From Hymenobacter sp. J193 (lineage in GTDB: Bacteria > Bacteroidota > Bacteroidia > Cytophagales > Hymenobacteraceae), in contig NZ_JAJONE010000001.1 in the NCBI RefSeq assembly GCF_024700075.1, forward strand, positions 62,001 through 126,000: 64,000 bases of DNA, written 5' to 3'. The notes under the pieces were generated by a model. That model was not told the DNA's origin and did no database searches. It saw nothing but the letters and a program-made list of their open reading frames with translations. Each line of letters begins with the position of its first letter. Positions within the stretch are counted from its first letter, which is position 1. Positions 46,206 through 55,102 of this stretch are shown here, piece by piece. The position numbers and the translations under genes are program-made.

Positions 46206-46393
46206 GGTTGTCTTGCTGAATGGTTGAGAGGCTGTCATGACGAGCAGCGCGAAGCCATCTATCCTGTACAATACCAGTCCCCTTCTTTCCCACCCAGCCC
46301 CTGGGGCTGACCATACGTCAGAGCGTGCCGCGTGGCCCAGGACGGGTTGCGGCGTCGTGCCTCCTCCCCATTCAACCATTCGGCAAGACAACC
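46206..46393. repeat. Inverted-repeat element between ABC ATPase and permease genes
   Basis: 22-base arms GGTTGTCTTGCTGAATGGTT (46206-46227) and the complement at 46372-46393 match at all but one position. They enclose about 144 bases. The 12-mer CTGAATGGTTGA inside the arm also occurs at 7537 and 17928. The element seems to have entered between two genes that normally form one operon. Confidence 0.7.
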
Positions 46394-46418
46394 ATTTACC
46401 AGAAAACCATCCAACCCC

Positions 46419-47183
46419 ATGCTTCTCCACGCTGAACTTCGCAAGCTGCTGCCCTACCGGACCGTCTGGATTTTGCTGGTGCTATACGCGGTGCTGCTAG
46501 CGGGCTTTGTGGGCATGAGCGGCGGAACCGTCATCAATGGAAAGCCCATGGGCAACTCGTTATACGCCTTCCCAGGGGTGTGGAGCCGGCTCACGTACGT
46601 AGCCAGCTACTTCAACCTGCTGCTAGGCATCCTGCTCATCATCCTGATTGCCGATGAATTTCAGTTCCGCACGTTCCGTCAGCAAGTGCTGGATGGGCTT
46701 TCCCGCGCCGACCTGATCCAGGGCAAGCTGGGAATAGCGGTCGGACTAACAACCTACGCTACGCTGGTAGTGTTGGGAATCGGGCTGTTTTTTGGGCTTA
46801 CGCGCGGCCCCGAAGCGGCGCCCGGCGCCGTTACGGCCGAGCTGGGCGCGGTGGGCTTGTACGCGGTGCAAGCCCTGGGCTACCTGAGCTTGGCGGCACT
46901 GCTGGCCTTTGCCCTGCGCAAAAGTGGGCTGGCCATTCTGGCGTTTCTGCTCTACGGCTGGGTGGCCGAGCCGCTGGTTCGCTCCCAGCTTCCCGATTCC
47001 CTGGACCGCTACTTCCCCGGCAAGCTGCTCAGCGCCCTCACGCCCACGCCCGGCCAGGAGTTGCTCGATACCGTGGCCGGCCCCAGCGGCGCACTGCTGC
47101 CCACCCAAGCCCTGCCCATCGCGCTGGCTTACGTGGCCTTATTCTGGCTGCTGAGCTACCTGCTGCTGCGCCGCGACCTGTAG
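46419..47183 (+). CDS. ABC transporter permease (ABC-2 type)
   Basis: 254 residues from ATG 46419. Six hydrophobic helices are visible, for example VWILLVLYAVLLAGFVGMSG, SYFNLLLGILLIILIADEFQ, GIAVGLTTYATLVVLGIGLF and AVQALGYLSLAALLAFALRK. The EFQFRTFRQQVLDGLSRADL loop is typical of ABC-2 permeases paired with CcmA-like ATPases. It is the membrane partner of the ATPase at 45286. A strong bidirectional terminator follows. Confidence 0.88.
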   Translation: MLLHAELRKLLPYRTVWILLVLYAVLLAGFVGMSGGTVINGKPMGNSLYAFPGVWSRLTYVASYFNLLLGILLIILIADEFQFRTFRQQVLDGLSRADLIQGKLGIAVGLTTYATLVVLGIGLFFGLTRGPEAAPGAVTAELGAVGLYAVQALGYLSLAALLAFALRKSGLAILAFLLYGWVAEPLVRSQLPDSLDRYFPGKLLSALTPTPGQELLDTVAGPSGALLPTQALPIALAYVALFWLLSYLLLRRDL

Positions 47184-47237
47184 CAGATACCAGAAAAGCA
47201 GCTACCGCTTCTATTCTGGCCATTTTATGTGGCTCAA

Positions 47238-47300
47238 CCGCAAAAAACAACCCCGGCTCTCCGTGCCTTTTGGCCGGAAAGCTGGGGTTGTTTTTTGCGG
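47238..47300. terminator. Bidirectional terminator between permease and ribBA
   Basis: Perfect 17-base stem CCGCAAAAAACAACCCC / GGGGTTGTTTTTTGCGG with a 29-base loop that has additional pairing (GGCT/AGCT region). Confidence 0.88.
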
Positions 47301-47313
47301 TTGGGGCTTAAGG

Positions 47314-48528
47314 CTATACCGGGCGCAGCTTGCTCAGAATGGTGTGGCCCAGCTTGTCGCGCTTGGTGGTCAGGTACCGCTCGTTGTGCACATTGGCTTC
47401 AATCTCTATGGGCACCGTATCCACAATTTCGAGGCCGTAGCCGATGAGGCCAGTGCGCTTGCGAGGGTTGTTGGTGAGCAAGCGCATCTGGCTGATGCCC
47501 AGGTCGCGCAGAATCTGGGCGCCCACGCCGTAGTCGCGCTCATCCATCTGAAAGCCCAAATCCAGGTTGGCTTCCACGGTGTCACGGCCCTGCTCCTGCA
47601 GCTGGTAGGCGCGCAGCTTGTTGAGCAGGCCAATGCCCCGGCCTTCCTGGTTCATGTACACTAGTACACCGCGGCCTTCCAGCTCAATCTGCTCCATGGC
47701 CCGGTGCAGCTGGGGGCCACAGTCGCAGCGGCAGGAGCCGAAGATGTCGCCCGTCACGCAGGAGCTGTGCACGCGCACCAGCACCGGCTCACCGCTCGTG
47801 ATGTCACCCTTCACCAGCGCCAGGTGCTGGGCGTTGGTCGACTGCTGGGTATAGGCTACCAGATCAAAGTCGCCGTACGCGGTAGGCAGCTTCACCGACA
47901 GCTCCCGCTGGATAAGGCTTTCCTTTTCGAGACGGTACTTGATCAGGTCCTGCACCGAAATCAGCTTCAGGTCCCAGCGCTTGGCTACCTCGCGCAGCTC
48001 GGGCAGGCGGGCCATTTCGCCGTCTTCCTTCAGAATCTCCACCAGCACACCGGCCGGCTCGAAGCCCGCCAGCCGGGCCAAGTCAATGGCGGCTTCGGTG
48101 TGGCCGGCGCGGCGCAACACACCTTCCTTGCGGGCTTTCAGCGGGAAGATATGGCCGGGCTTGCCCAGCTCCTCGGGCTTGGTTGCGGGGTCGATGAGGG
48201 CCAGGATGGTTTTGCTGCGGTCGGAGGCCGAAATGCCGGTAGTCACGCCGTTCTTCAGCAAGTCGATGCTCACGGTGAAGGGCGTAGCGTGCAGGGCCGT
48301 GTTGCGGCCTACCATTAGCTCCAGGCCCAGCTCCTCGCAGCGCTGCTCGATGAGCGGGGCGCAGACCAGGCCGCGGCCATGGGTAGCCATGAAGTTGATG
48401 ACCTCGGGCGTGGCGCAGCGGGCGGCGCAAATAAAGTCGCCCTCGTTTTCGCGGTCCTCGTCGTCAACGACCACGACTACTTTACCGGCCCGGATATCGG
48501 CAATGGCATCTTCAATGGAATCCAGCAT
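47314..48528 (-). CDS. ribBA: Bifunctional DHBP synthase / GTP cyclohydrolase II
   Basis: 404 residues, the usual length for the fusion. The N-terminal RibB half shows [48 protein letters not shown] and [15 protein letters not shown]. The C-terminal RibA half has the zinc site in [20 protein letters not shown] and [16 protein letters not shown]. It supplies both precursors of riboflavin, ribulose-5-phosphate-derived DHBP and the GTP-derived pyrimidine. No FMN riboswitch-like structure was noticed upstream. It stands as a single gene before the terminator at 47238. Confidence 0.97.
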   Translation of the reverse strand: MLDSIEDAIADIRAGKVVVVVDDEDRENEGDFICAARCATPEVINFMATHGRGLVCAPLIEQRCEELGLELMVGRNTALHATPFTVSIDLLKNGVTTGISASDRSKTILALIDPATKPEELGKPGHIFPLKARKEGVLRRAGHTEAAIDLARLAGFEPAGVLVEILKEDGEMARLPELREVAKRWDLKLISVQDLIKYRLEKESLIQRELSVKLPTAYGDFDLVAYTQQSTNAQHLALVKGDITSGEPVLVRVHSSCVTGDIFGSCRCDCGPQLHRAMEQIELEGRGVLVYMNQEGRGIGLLNKLRAYQLQEQGRDTVEANLDLGFQMDERDYGVGAQILRDLGISQMRLLTNNPRKRTGLIGYGLEIVDTVPIEIEANVHNERYLTTKRDKLGHTILSKLRPV

Positions 48529-48697
48529 GGATCATGGATTTTACGGATTGTAAACGGGTTTCACGGATGGTTCGGAGCCGCACAGCTCCCCGCGGAATGG
48601 CCGCTGCCGCTACAAACCGCAACGGCGCCGCGAAGTTACGAAAGGGGAAATGGCGAACTGGTGAAATAGTGAGTTTGCCAGTCGGCCGGCGCGGATA
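48529..48697. other. Upstream region of ribBA without a gene
   Basis: Holds degenerate GGATTTTACGGATTG-like units just before ribBA (48531-48570), related to the repeat at 20650, and otherwise GC-rich sequence. No coding frame was recognised. Confidence 0.4.
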
Positions 48698-48858
48698 TGT
48701 CATGGCGGGCAGGGCGAAGCAATCCGTCCTTTTCAAAACCAGACACATCTTTCTACCAGAAAGCCCCTGACGCCAGCACGGAGGTCAGGGGCTTTCTGGT
48801 AAAAGGAGGAACTGCACATTTCAGAGGACGGATTGCTTTGCTCCGCCTCGCAATGACA
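48698..48858. repeat. Nested palindromic element
   Basis: Outer arms start TGTCATgGCG (48698) and end CAATGACA (48858), with the inner part AAGCAATCCGTCCT / AGGACGGATTGCTT pairing exactly. Nested inside is a perfect 18-base hairpin, TACCAGAAAGCCCCTGAC (48754-48771) with 48784-48801. The nested hairpin could work as a terminator or structural element. Confidence 0.75.
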
Positions 48859-48909
48859 CGTTGCGCTTGTTACCTGTTACATTTTACCTGTCACCTCATT
48901 ACCTCACCC

Positions 48910-49722
48910 CTACTCCTTCGCCAGCTGGGTGGCACGCACCTGGGCGGCCTGAATGCCGGCGGCCAGGGTTTCGGCGAGGTGGCCGGCCTGAAACTGGCGC
49001 AGGGCAGCCTCGGTGGTGCCGCCTTTGGAGGCTACGTTGGCAATAAGCTCGGGCAGGCTTTTCTCGGAGTTGTTGAGCAGGTGGTAGGCACCCAGCATCG
49101 TCTGCTTCACCAGCAGGGAAGCCACGGAATCGGAAAAGCCCAGCTGGCGGCCCGCGTCAATCATGGCCTGCACGATGTAGAAAAAGTAAGCCGGGCCACT
49201 GCCGCTCACGGCCGTCACGGCGTCGAGCATGCTTTCATCCTCCAGAAAAAGGGAGCGGCCGGTGGCGTTCAGCAGGTTTTCCACCTGGTGCAGGCGGAGC
49301 CGGTCGATTTCCGGCGCCGCCGAAAACCCGGTGATGCCCATGCCCAGCAGCGCGGGCGTGTTGGGCATGGCGCGCATCACGGCCTGGTGCTGCAGCTCCC
49401 GCTGCAGGCGGGCAATGGGAATGCCGGCCATGATGGACAGCACCACCTGCTCGGGCTGCAGCACGGCCCGCAGTGCCTCCGCTACCCGGCTGAAATCCTG
49501 GGGCTTCACGGCTACCAGCACGATATCGTAAGAGCCCACCTGGGCATCCAGCTCGCCGGTGGGCAGGCCGGGGTGGGCGTCGCGCAGGCGCTGGCAGTGG
49601 TCGGCGTGGCGGCCCAGCAGCAGCAGGTCCTGGCGCTCCACCAGGTTGTAGTGCAGAAAGGATTTAGTGAAGGCCAGGCCCATATTGCCGCAGCCCAGGA
49701 TAGCAATGCGCAGGTTTTTCAT
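48910..49722 (-). CDS. proC: Pyrroline-5-carboxylate reductase
   Basis: 270 residues from ATG 49722 (a longer frame exists but lacks a sensible start). Rossmann NAD(P)-binding motif IAILGCGNMGLAFTKSFL, then VLVAVKPQDFSRVAEALRAV, SIMAGIPIARLQRELQ, MPNTPALLGMGITGFSAAP and the family signature VTAVSGSGPAYFFYIVQAMI. It performs the last step of proline synthesis. It is followed by degenerate TTACCTGT-type repeats (48868-48905). Confidence 0.96.
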   Translation of the reverse strand: MKNLRIAILGCGNMGLAFTKSFLHYNLVERQDLLLLGRHADHCQRLRDAHPGLPTGELDAQVGSYDIVLVAVKPQDFSRVAEALRAVLQPEQVVLSIMAGIPIARLQRELQHQAVMRAMPNTPALLGMGITGFSAAPEIDRLRLHQVENLLNATGRSLFLEDESMLDAVTAVSGSGPAYFFYIVQAMIDAGRQLGFSDSVASLLVKQTMLGAYHLLNNSEKSLPELIANVASKGGTTEAALRQFQAGHLAETLAAGIQAAQVRATQLAKE

Positions 49723-49892
49723 CGGTAACTGAAATAAATACTGCCTGCCCGTCAAGTGCCGGGGGCTGGCGGCCAACATAAGCAGGAAACCCGGCATTGC
49801 CTTGCCCGGCCCGGGGCAGGCTACTATTTCCAACCGCCGGGCAGGCCGCGGCCCTCAATATTCAAGCATGGATATAGTTCGGAAATACCGGC

Positions 49893-49900
49893 TACTTTTG
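49893..49900 (+). promoter_or_regulatory. -7 promoter element TACTTTTG
   Basis: TACTTTTG fits TAnnTTTG and lies 26 bases before the ATG of the lipoprotein gene at 49927. Only a weak -33 element is visible. Confidence 0.5.
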
Positions 49901-49926
49901 AGCCTGATCTTCTCTTTTCCTTTTCT

Positions 49927-50553
49927 ATGAAAAAACTTACCTGCCTCCTACTCGGCGGCGTGCTGCTGACTTCGGCCTGCGAACAAGCCCAGAAAACCAA
50001 GCAGGCCTACGACAACCTGGCCAAGCTCAAAGACGCCGGCGAAAACATCGAAAACACCCTGGACGCGGCCAAAGCCCAACGCGAGGAACGCGAAAAGCGC
50101 GGCGACACCCTGTCCCTGCCCTACAAAGAGCTGCAGACCTATCTGCCCGCCGAGATTAGCGGCTTTACCGCCGGCAACCCCGAAGGCCAGTCGAAGAAGA
50201 TGGGCGGCTTTGCGTTTTCTACTGCCAGCCGCGAGTTCACTAAAGACAGCGTAACCATCATAACCGAACTGATAGACTACAACGGCGCCCACGACATGTA
50301 CCAGGGCGCGGCGGCTATGTTTGCGCTGGGCATGGAAAGCGAAAACGACGAAGAACTGGTAAAATCCACCTCCCTGGGCATAGAAGGTGCTTCGGGCATG
50401 GAAAACTTCCACAAGAAAGACGGCCGGGCCCAGCTTACCCTCACGCTGGGCGGCCGCTTTATGGTGAGAGTAGACGCCGACAAGCAAAAGGACCTATCCC
50501 TGGTAGAGTCGGTAGCCAAGCAGATAGACCTGAAGAAGCTGGCAAAGCTGTAG
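49927..50553 (+). CDS. Hypothetical lipoprotein
   Basis: 208 residues. Lipobox signal peptide LLLGGVLLTSAC. A charged helical segment (KQAYDNLAKLKDAGENIENT, AKAQREEREKRGDTL) leads to an alpha/beta domain (LPYKELQTYLPAEISGFTAG, VTIITELIDYNGAHDMYQGA, LTLTLGGRFMVRVDADKQKD, VESVAKQIDLKKLAKL). No named domain is certain. The general layout suggests a periplasmic lipoprotein of unknown role. It is an isolated unit with promoter motif and strong terminator, divergent from proC. Confidence 0.75.
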   Translation: MKKLTCLLLGGVLLTSACEQAQKTKQAYDNLAKLKDAGENIENTLDAAKAQREEREKRGDTLSLPYKELQTYLPAEISGFTAGNPEGQSKKMGGFAFSTASREFTKDSVTIITELIDYNGAHDMYQGAAAMFALGMESENDEELVKSTSLGIEGASGMENFHKKDGRAQLTLTLGGRFMVRVDADKQKDLSLVESVAKQIDLKKLAKL

Positions 50554-50570
50554 GCTGACGAAGCAGGAAC

Positions 50571-50613
50571 AAAAAAGGGGCGCAGCCGGAAATCCGGACT
50601 GCGCCCCTTTTTT
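50571..50613. terminator. Terminator with extended stem
   Basis: Stem AAAAAAGGGGCGCAG / CTGCGCCCCTTTTTT (50571-50585, 50599-50613), continued by CCGGA/TCCGG after one bulged base. It lies downstream of the lipoprotein gene and before the converging glycosyltransferase gene. Confidence 0.9.
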
Positions 50614-50665
50614 GGCCGTATGCCGGGCTGTTTGTCAAGCTTAGTTCATTCACTCAATTGCTCAC

Positions 50666-51868
50666 TCACTTACTGCCCGCCTGCTGGAAACGCTGGGTGG
50701 GCTGCCAGGTAGCGGGGCCGGCCCCGCGCAGGTAGCGCCATAGGCCCACCAGCAGCGCCGCGTTCATGCTGTAGAAGTGCGTGATAAAGCGCAGCAGGCG
50801 TGAATGGCGGTTGCGAAGGCGCAGCCACGCGTCGAGCAGCAGCAGCAGCGGCAGCCCGACTTGGCCCAAGAGAAGCAGCTGGTAAAACCAGCCCGCCCCG
50901 CGCACCACCAGCGCCGCGCTGGAAAGCAGCATGAGCAGCAGCAGCAGCGGCGTAAGCCAGCGCAGGACCTTGTGCGACCAGAAGGCGTAGCTCAGTCCGC
51001 GCCACGGCGGCCACAAGAGCTGCCGAAACTCCCGCAGGTTCTGGAAGTTGCCGGTGGAAATGCGGGCTTTGCGGCGGAACTCTTCCGGCAGCCGGTCCGA
51101 CACATCCTCGAAGCACACCGCGTCCAGCTCATTCAGGGCCTGGTAACCGTCGCGCAGCACGGCCATGGAGGTATAGAAGTCATCCACCAGAAACGAGGCC
51201 GGGGCGGCGTGAAAGCAGGCCCGGCGCACCGCAAAGCAGCCCCCAAACGCCCCGATCATAGCGCCCCACACCACGCCTTCCTGGTATTTGATGAGGTTTT
51301 CCCGCTCCAGGTAAGCCTTTTCCTGGCCCGATATGCCTTCCTGCCGGTGCTCGGGGTTGAGGATATTCCCCCCCACCAAGCCTACCTGCGGCGCCCGGAA
51401 ATGCTTTACCAGCTGGTAAAGGGTATCGGGCACGAAAAACACGTTGGCATCGGTGAGCACCAGCACAGGCGCGGTGGTTTCCCGGGCCAGCGCCTCAATG
51501 ATGCCCGGCTTGCCGGTGCGCTGCCCAAACACGCGCAGGCGCACCCCGGGATACTGCACCTGTAGCCGTTCAATCAGGGCATGAGTGCGGTCGGTGGAGT
51601 TGTCGGACCCGATGTGCAAGGTGAGCTTATCGAGCGGGTAGGTAGTGGCGAAGGTGGAGCGGATTTTCTCTTCAATTACCTGCTCCTCGTTATGGGCGGC
51701 CAGCAGAACATCTACCCGCGGCAGCTCCTCGTCGTGGGGCGCGTACAGCTGCGCGTTGTGGTGGCGGCCCCGGGCCCGCCAGCTCAGCAGTATCGGAAAC
51801 AGCACGTAGGTGTGCGCCACCAGCAGCAGGGCCAGCCAGAAGGCACCGATGAGCACCGCGTCTAGCAT
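50666..51868 (-). CDS. Glycosyltransferase family 2 (membrane-bound)
   Basis: 400 residues from ATG 51868. An N-terminal helix (AVLIGAFWLALLLVAHTYVL) precedes a GT-A domain: VDVLLAAHNEEQVIEEKI, HIGSDNSTDRTHALI, the metal-binding LVLTDANVFFVPDTL, and SFLVDDFYTSMAVLRDGYQA. The acceptor-side RRKARISTGNFQNLREF follows. Three C-terminal membrane helices end the protein. It probably makes a cell-surface polysaccharide at the inner membrane. Its start overlaps the upstream glycosyltransferase gene by 7 bases, so the two are translationally coupled. Confidence 0.92.
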   Translation of the reverse strand: MLDAVLIGAFWLALLLVAHTYVLFPILLSWRARGRHHNAQLYAPHDEELPRVDVLLAAHNEEQVIEEKIRSTFATTYPLDKLTLHIGSDNSTDRTHALIERLQVQYPGVRLRVFGQRTGKPGIIEALARETTAPVLVLTDANVFFVPDTLYQLVKHFRAPQVGLVGGNILNPEHRQEGISGQEKAYLERENLIKYQEGVVWGAMIGAFGGCFAVRRACFHAAPASFLVDDFYTSMAVLRDGYQALNELDAVCFEDVSDRLPEEFRRKARISTGNFQNLREFRQLLWPPWRGLSYAFWSHKVLRWLTPLLLLLMLLSSAALVVRGAGWFYQLLLLGQVGLPLLLLLDAWLRLRNRHSRLLRFITHFYSMNAALLVGLWRYLRGAGPATWQPTQRFQQAGSK

Positions 51869-53100
51869 GAAACCGGCCGCCCGGCGGCTACCTGCTGGTA
51901 CAGTTGCTCGAACCGCGCCACCACCCGGCGGTTGTCGTACAGCTCGGCGGCCGTTTGAGCGGCCTGAGTGCCCAGGGCCGCTACGTCGAGGCGGCCGTGG
52001 TAGTAGTCTTCCAGCAGACGCACCCATTCCTCGGGGTCGTCGGCCAGCAGGATGTTGTGGCCGGGGCGGCAGTGGATGCCCTCGGCGCCCAGGGCCGTGC
52101 TCAGAATGGCTTTGCCCAACGCCATGCCCTCAATAATCTTCACGCGCATGCCTCCGCCCGAAAGCAGCGGCACCAGCATCAGCTCATAGGTCCGCATAAA
52201 GTCGGCCGCCGACTCCACGAAGCCGTGCATGGTCACGCCGGGCAGGCGCAGCTGGCGCAGGCGCTCGGGCATACCGGTGCCGGCCACGTGCAGCTCCAGC
52301 TCGGGCAGACGCTCCGCTAGGCGGGGCCACACCTGGGTCAGAAACCAGTCGAGTCCTTCGAGGTTGGGCAGCCAGTTCAGGGAGCCAATCATGCACAGCG
52401 TGCGTGGCCGGGGCAGCACGGCGGGCTCGGGCCGGAAGCGGGTCAGGTCGACGCCGGCGGGGATGAACACCACCGGCTCCTGACAGCCCTGTTGTCGCAG
52501 GCGCTGCCGGTCGGCCTCAGTGATGGCGGCCACCGCATCAAACCGGTGCATCATCCATTTTTCGAACAGCTTCAGCCGCTGCGCCAGCTTCTGCAAGTAC
52601 CATTTCTTGAGCGTATTGCCGGCGTTTCGGGCCAGTTGCTCCCAAATGGTATACTCTACGTTGTGGGCGCGCAATACCACGGGCGGCAGGTTCTTCCAGC
52701 TTACTGCCCCGTTTTCAATCCAATATCCGGCGTACCAGGCCACGAAAGTGCCTTCCATTTGCACCACATCAAACTGCTCCTGGCCCAGCAGCTCGGCCAG
52801 CTTCACCTTCACTTTTTCACTCACAAACCGCTCCACGTTATAGGGCAACTCACTAAAGAGGAAGTTGCGCAGCGCCTTGATGGGCGAAAGGTTGGTGTCG
52901 ACATCCACCGTCAACAGCCGCACGTTGGGACCCAGGTGGTCGAGCACGGTAGCCGGCTGGTGGTGCTTGGGCGTGTTGATGGCCAGCACCGTAACGTGGT
53001 GGCCCGCCTGCGCGAGGCCCGCCGCCACGTCGTACATGGCAATGGCGCCCCCATCGTGGGGCGGGAACGGAACGCGCGGACAGAGCTGCAGGATACGCAC
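51862..53100 (-). CDS. Glycosyltransferase family 4-type (GT-B fold)
   Basis: About 412 residues from GTG 53100 (VRILQLCPRVPFPPHDGGA); a TTG further upstream lies inside the likely promoter. N-terminal Rossmann domain with DGGAIAMYDVAAGLAQAGHH, and the C-terminal donor-binding domain with VVFIPAGVDLTRFRPEP, CMIGSLNWLPNLEGLDWFL, HGFVESAADFMRTYELMLVP, and MRVKIIEGMALGKAIL, which carries the E-x7-E region. It probably acts with the coupled GT2 enzyme in surface glycan or exopolysaccharide assembly. No flippase or polymerase genes are adjacent. Confidence 0.9.
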   Translation of the reverse strand: MRILQLCPRVPFPPHDGGAIAMYDVAAGLAQAGHHVTVLAINTPKHHQPATVLDHLGPNVRLLTVDVDTNLSPIKALRNFLFSELPYNVERFVSEKVKVKLAELLGQEQFDVVQMEGTFVAWYAGYWIENGAVSWKNLPPVVLRAHNVEYTIWEQLARNAGNTLKKWYLQKLAQRLKLFEKWMMHRFDAVAAITEADRQRLRQQGCQEPVVFIPAGVDLTRFRPEPAVLPRPRTLCMIGSLNWLPNLEGLDWFLTQVWPRLAERLPELELHVAGTGMPERLRQLRLPGVTMHGFVESAADFMRTYELMLVPLLSGGGMRVKIIEGMALGKAILSTALGAEGIHCRPGHNILLADDPEEWVRLLEDYYHGRLDVAALGTQAAQTAAELYDNRRVVARFEQLYQQVAAGRPVSC

Positions 53101-53104
53101 GGGG

Positions 53105-53112
53105 CAAAGGTA
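53105..53112 (-). promoter_or_regulatory. -7 element TACCTTTG very close to GTG start
   Basis: On the minus strand TACCTTTG ends only 4 bases before the GTG chosen for the glycosyltransferase at 53100. If used, the transcript would begin at or inside the first codons, giving a leaderless mRNA. Confidence 0.4.
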
Positions 53113-53226
53113 AGGGGCCGGCAAAGCTAGCAGCTTTGCGGCAACGGTCGACTTTTACCAGCTACCACACCAGAACCAGCCGGCTGTCCGTTACCTGGGC
53201 TGTCATCTACTATTCTTTTGAGCGTT

Positions 53227-53979
53227 ATGCGGTTTGCTGCTTCCCTCCTGCTGTTCGCACTGTTAAGCTCTTCGGGCTGTGAGCCGGAATTTCGTCAGTG
53301 CCCCACCACGCACACCGACCCGACCAAGCAGCTATATAATGATGTAGTGATTGAAATAGTGGAAAAGCAATTATATGCCTTTACATATCTCCCCGATGAA
53401 GATCGGCAATATATTAATCGGCATTTCGAGGAAGTGTATTCCAATGACAAGCAAAATAGCGAGTATTCGCACACAGATTCGACTTGGTTGCGAGTACAGG
53501 GAAAGTTGTTCCACAATCGACTATTTAATGACAGCGCCCGGTTCAGAACATTCTACCTGAACCGTTCAGCCTCCGGTCGCCTATGGCGACCTTTATTCAG
53601 GCCTATCCGCTTCTCCGAGCTTAGATTGGATGACCTCAGAACTTGGTTGAAAGAGATAGTACCTGGGCGGGAACAGGCCGCACTAGACAGCCTATACGAG
53701 CCCCAAACGCTCATGAAGGCAGCTGATTTTGAGCTATGTACCTTCCGGCTTCAACCTTTTCCAGACACTATCCACCGTATTTACAAAGGACAAACCAAGG
53801 CTAACCCTTTAACCATAACTCTTTCCAAGGCCGTCTTTAATGCAACTCAGGATAAAGCTATTATCGGTTTCAGTATGGCTTATGGAAACGGGCATAACGG
53901 CTACGCCCAACTTCTGCTACTGGAGAAAATCCAGGGGCGTTGGCGAATCAAGCAAGACCAATTATCATGGATAACCTAG
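53227..53979 (+). CDS. AT-rich hypothetical lipoprotein gene
   Basis: 250 residues from ATG 53227. Lipobox SSSGC after LLLFALL. The mature protein is mixed alpha/beta (KQLYNDVVIEIVEKQLYAFT, DEDRQYINRHFEEVYSNDKQ, SRWLR-type charged helices, TITLSKAVFNATQDKAIIGF, LLLLEKIQGRWRIKQDQLSW). No family is recognised, although the end (lines of evidence: IQGRWRIKQ) resembles NTF2-like or DUF-type lipoproteins. Codon use and base composition are clearly more AT-rich than in the neighbours, suggesting recent transfer. It is placed between the glycosyltransferase pair and the K+ channel gene. Confidence 0.75.
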   Translation: MRFAASLLLFALLSSSGCEPEFRQCPTTHTDPTKQLYNDVVIEIVEKQLYAFTYLPDEDRQYINRHFEEVYSNDKQNSEYSHTDSTWLRVQGKLFHNRLFNDSARFRTFYLNRSASGRLWRPLFRPIRFSELRLDDLRTWLKEIVPGREQAALDSLYEPQTLMKAADFELCTFRLQPFPDTIHRIYKGQTKANPLTITLSKAVFNATQDKAIIGFSMAYGNGHNGYAQLLLLEKIQGRWRIKQDQLSWIT

Positions 53980-54012
53980 TATTGTTCTATTCTGCCAGCC
54001 CTTCCCCAACCG

Positions 54013-55032
54013 CTAAGCCCGAAACTGCCCGAGCAGCTTGTGGATCTGCTCTTCGGTGCCCAGCAATAGCAGCATGTCGTCTGGGGCCGGGCGAATGTTG
54101 GCGTTGGGGCTCACCAGCAGCTCGCCGCTGCTTTGTTTCAGCCCGATGATGGTAGCCCCGCTGCGGGTGCGGATGTCCAGCTCGTGGATGCTGCAGCCCT
54201 GAAACTCGGGGCGCATCTCGGCGAAGCGCATTTCTTCCAGGCGCAGCTTATCGGGCCCCAGCCCGGAAATCATGTCCCAAAAGCGGACAACCTCGGGGCG
54301 CACCACCAGGTTGGCCATGTGCGAGCCCCCGATTTCGTCGGGCATCACCACGGAGTCGGCGCCGGCCCGCAGAAGCTTGGCTTCGCTGGTTTTGAGAGAG
54401 GCGCGGGCAATGATTTTGATGTTCGGGTTCAGCTCCCGGGCCGTGAGGGCCACAAATACGTTGTCGGCATCCTTGGACAGGGTTGTAATCAGGGCGCGGG
54501 CCCGCTCCACACCGGCGGCGCGCAGGGTATCGTCGGCGGTGGCGTCGCCGAACACGGCCGCAATGACGTCGCCGCTGGTTTCGGTAGCCGCTTTCAGCAG
54601 CGACTCGTCCTGCTCCACTATCACCACGCGGGCGCCGTTGGCCCGCAAATCGTGGTAGGCCTTGCTGCCGTTGCGCCCAAAGCCGCACACAATGACGTGG
54701 CCGCTGTACCCGCGGATTTCCTGGTCGGTTTTAAACATCTTGAAAAGGTGACGCAGCTCGCCGTCGAAGATATAGGTAGTCAGAACCGACACGAGGTAGG
54801 CAATGACCAGCAAATTGAAGAAAATATACACCGACACAAACGCCCGCCCCGCCGGCGAAAACGGGTAAATTTCCCCGAAGCCCACCGTCGAAATGGTGGT
54901 CATCGTCATGTACACCGCATCCAGGAAGCTGTAGTCCTCAATCAGCATAAACCCCACCACGCCGCTGGCCAGGCTGAGCCCTGACAGTGACAGGGCCAGC
55001 ACAAACCGGCTCAGGTTAAACCGCTTCCACAT
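54013..55032 (-). CDS. Two-helix potassium channel with RCK (TrkA-N/TrkA-C) domains
   Basis: 339 residues. Two membrane helices (LSLSGLSLASGVVGFMLIED, FVSVYIFFNLLVIAYLVSVL) flank the pore loop TTISTVGFGEIYPF, a variant of the TVGYGD filter. A Rossmann RCK_N domain follows (GHVIVCGFGRNGSKAYHDLR, VVIVEQDESLLKAATETSG, VFGDATADDTLRAAG), then an RCK_C domain (GCSIHELDIRTRSGATIIGL, DDMLLLLGTEEQIHKLL). It resembles MthK/KchA-type ligand-gated K+ channels. The GFGE filter is seen in several bacterial channels of this class. Confidence 0.93.
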   Translation of the reverse strand: MWKRFNLSRFVLALSLSGLSLASGVVGFMLIEDYSFLDAVYMTMTTISTVGFGEIYPFSPAGRAFVSVYIFFNLLVIAYLVSVLTTYIFDGELRHLFKMFKTDQEIRGYSGHVIVCGFGRNGSKAYHDLRANGARVVIVEQDESLLKAATETSGDVIAAVFGDATADDTLRAAGVERARALITTLSKDADNVFVALTARELNPNIKIIARASLKTSEAKLLRAGADSVVMPDEIGGSHMANLVVRPEVVRFWDMISGLGPDKLRLEEMRFAEMRPEFQGCSIHELDIRTRSGATIIGLKQSSGELLVSPNANIRPAPDDMLLLLGTEEQIHKLLGQFRA

Positions 55033-55102
55033 GAATCTGGTGTGCTAATGTGAGGAATGTGCTGAGGTGCAAATGAGGAAATAGGGGCAAGTAAATAAGT
55101 CT

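Noticed and set aside
48529..48700. FMN riboswitch upstream of ribBA
   Set aside because: The conserved RFN-element sequence blocks were not found; the region contains degenerate repeats instead.
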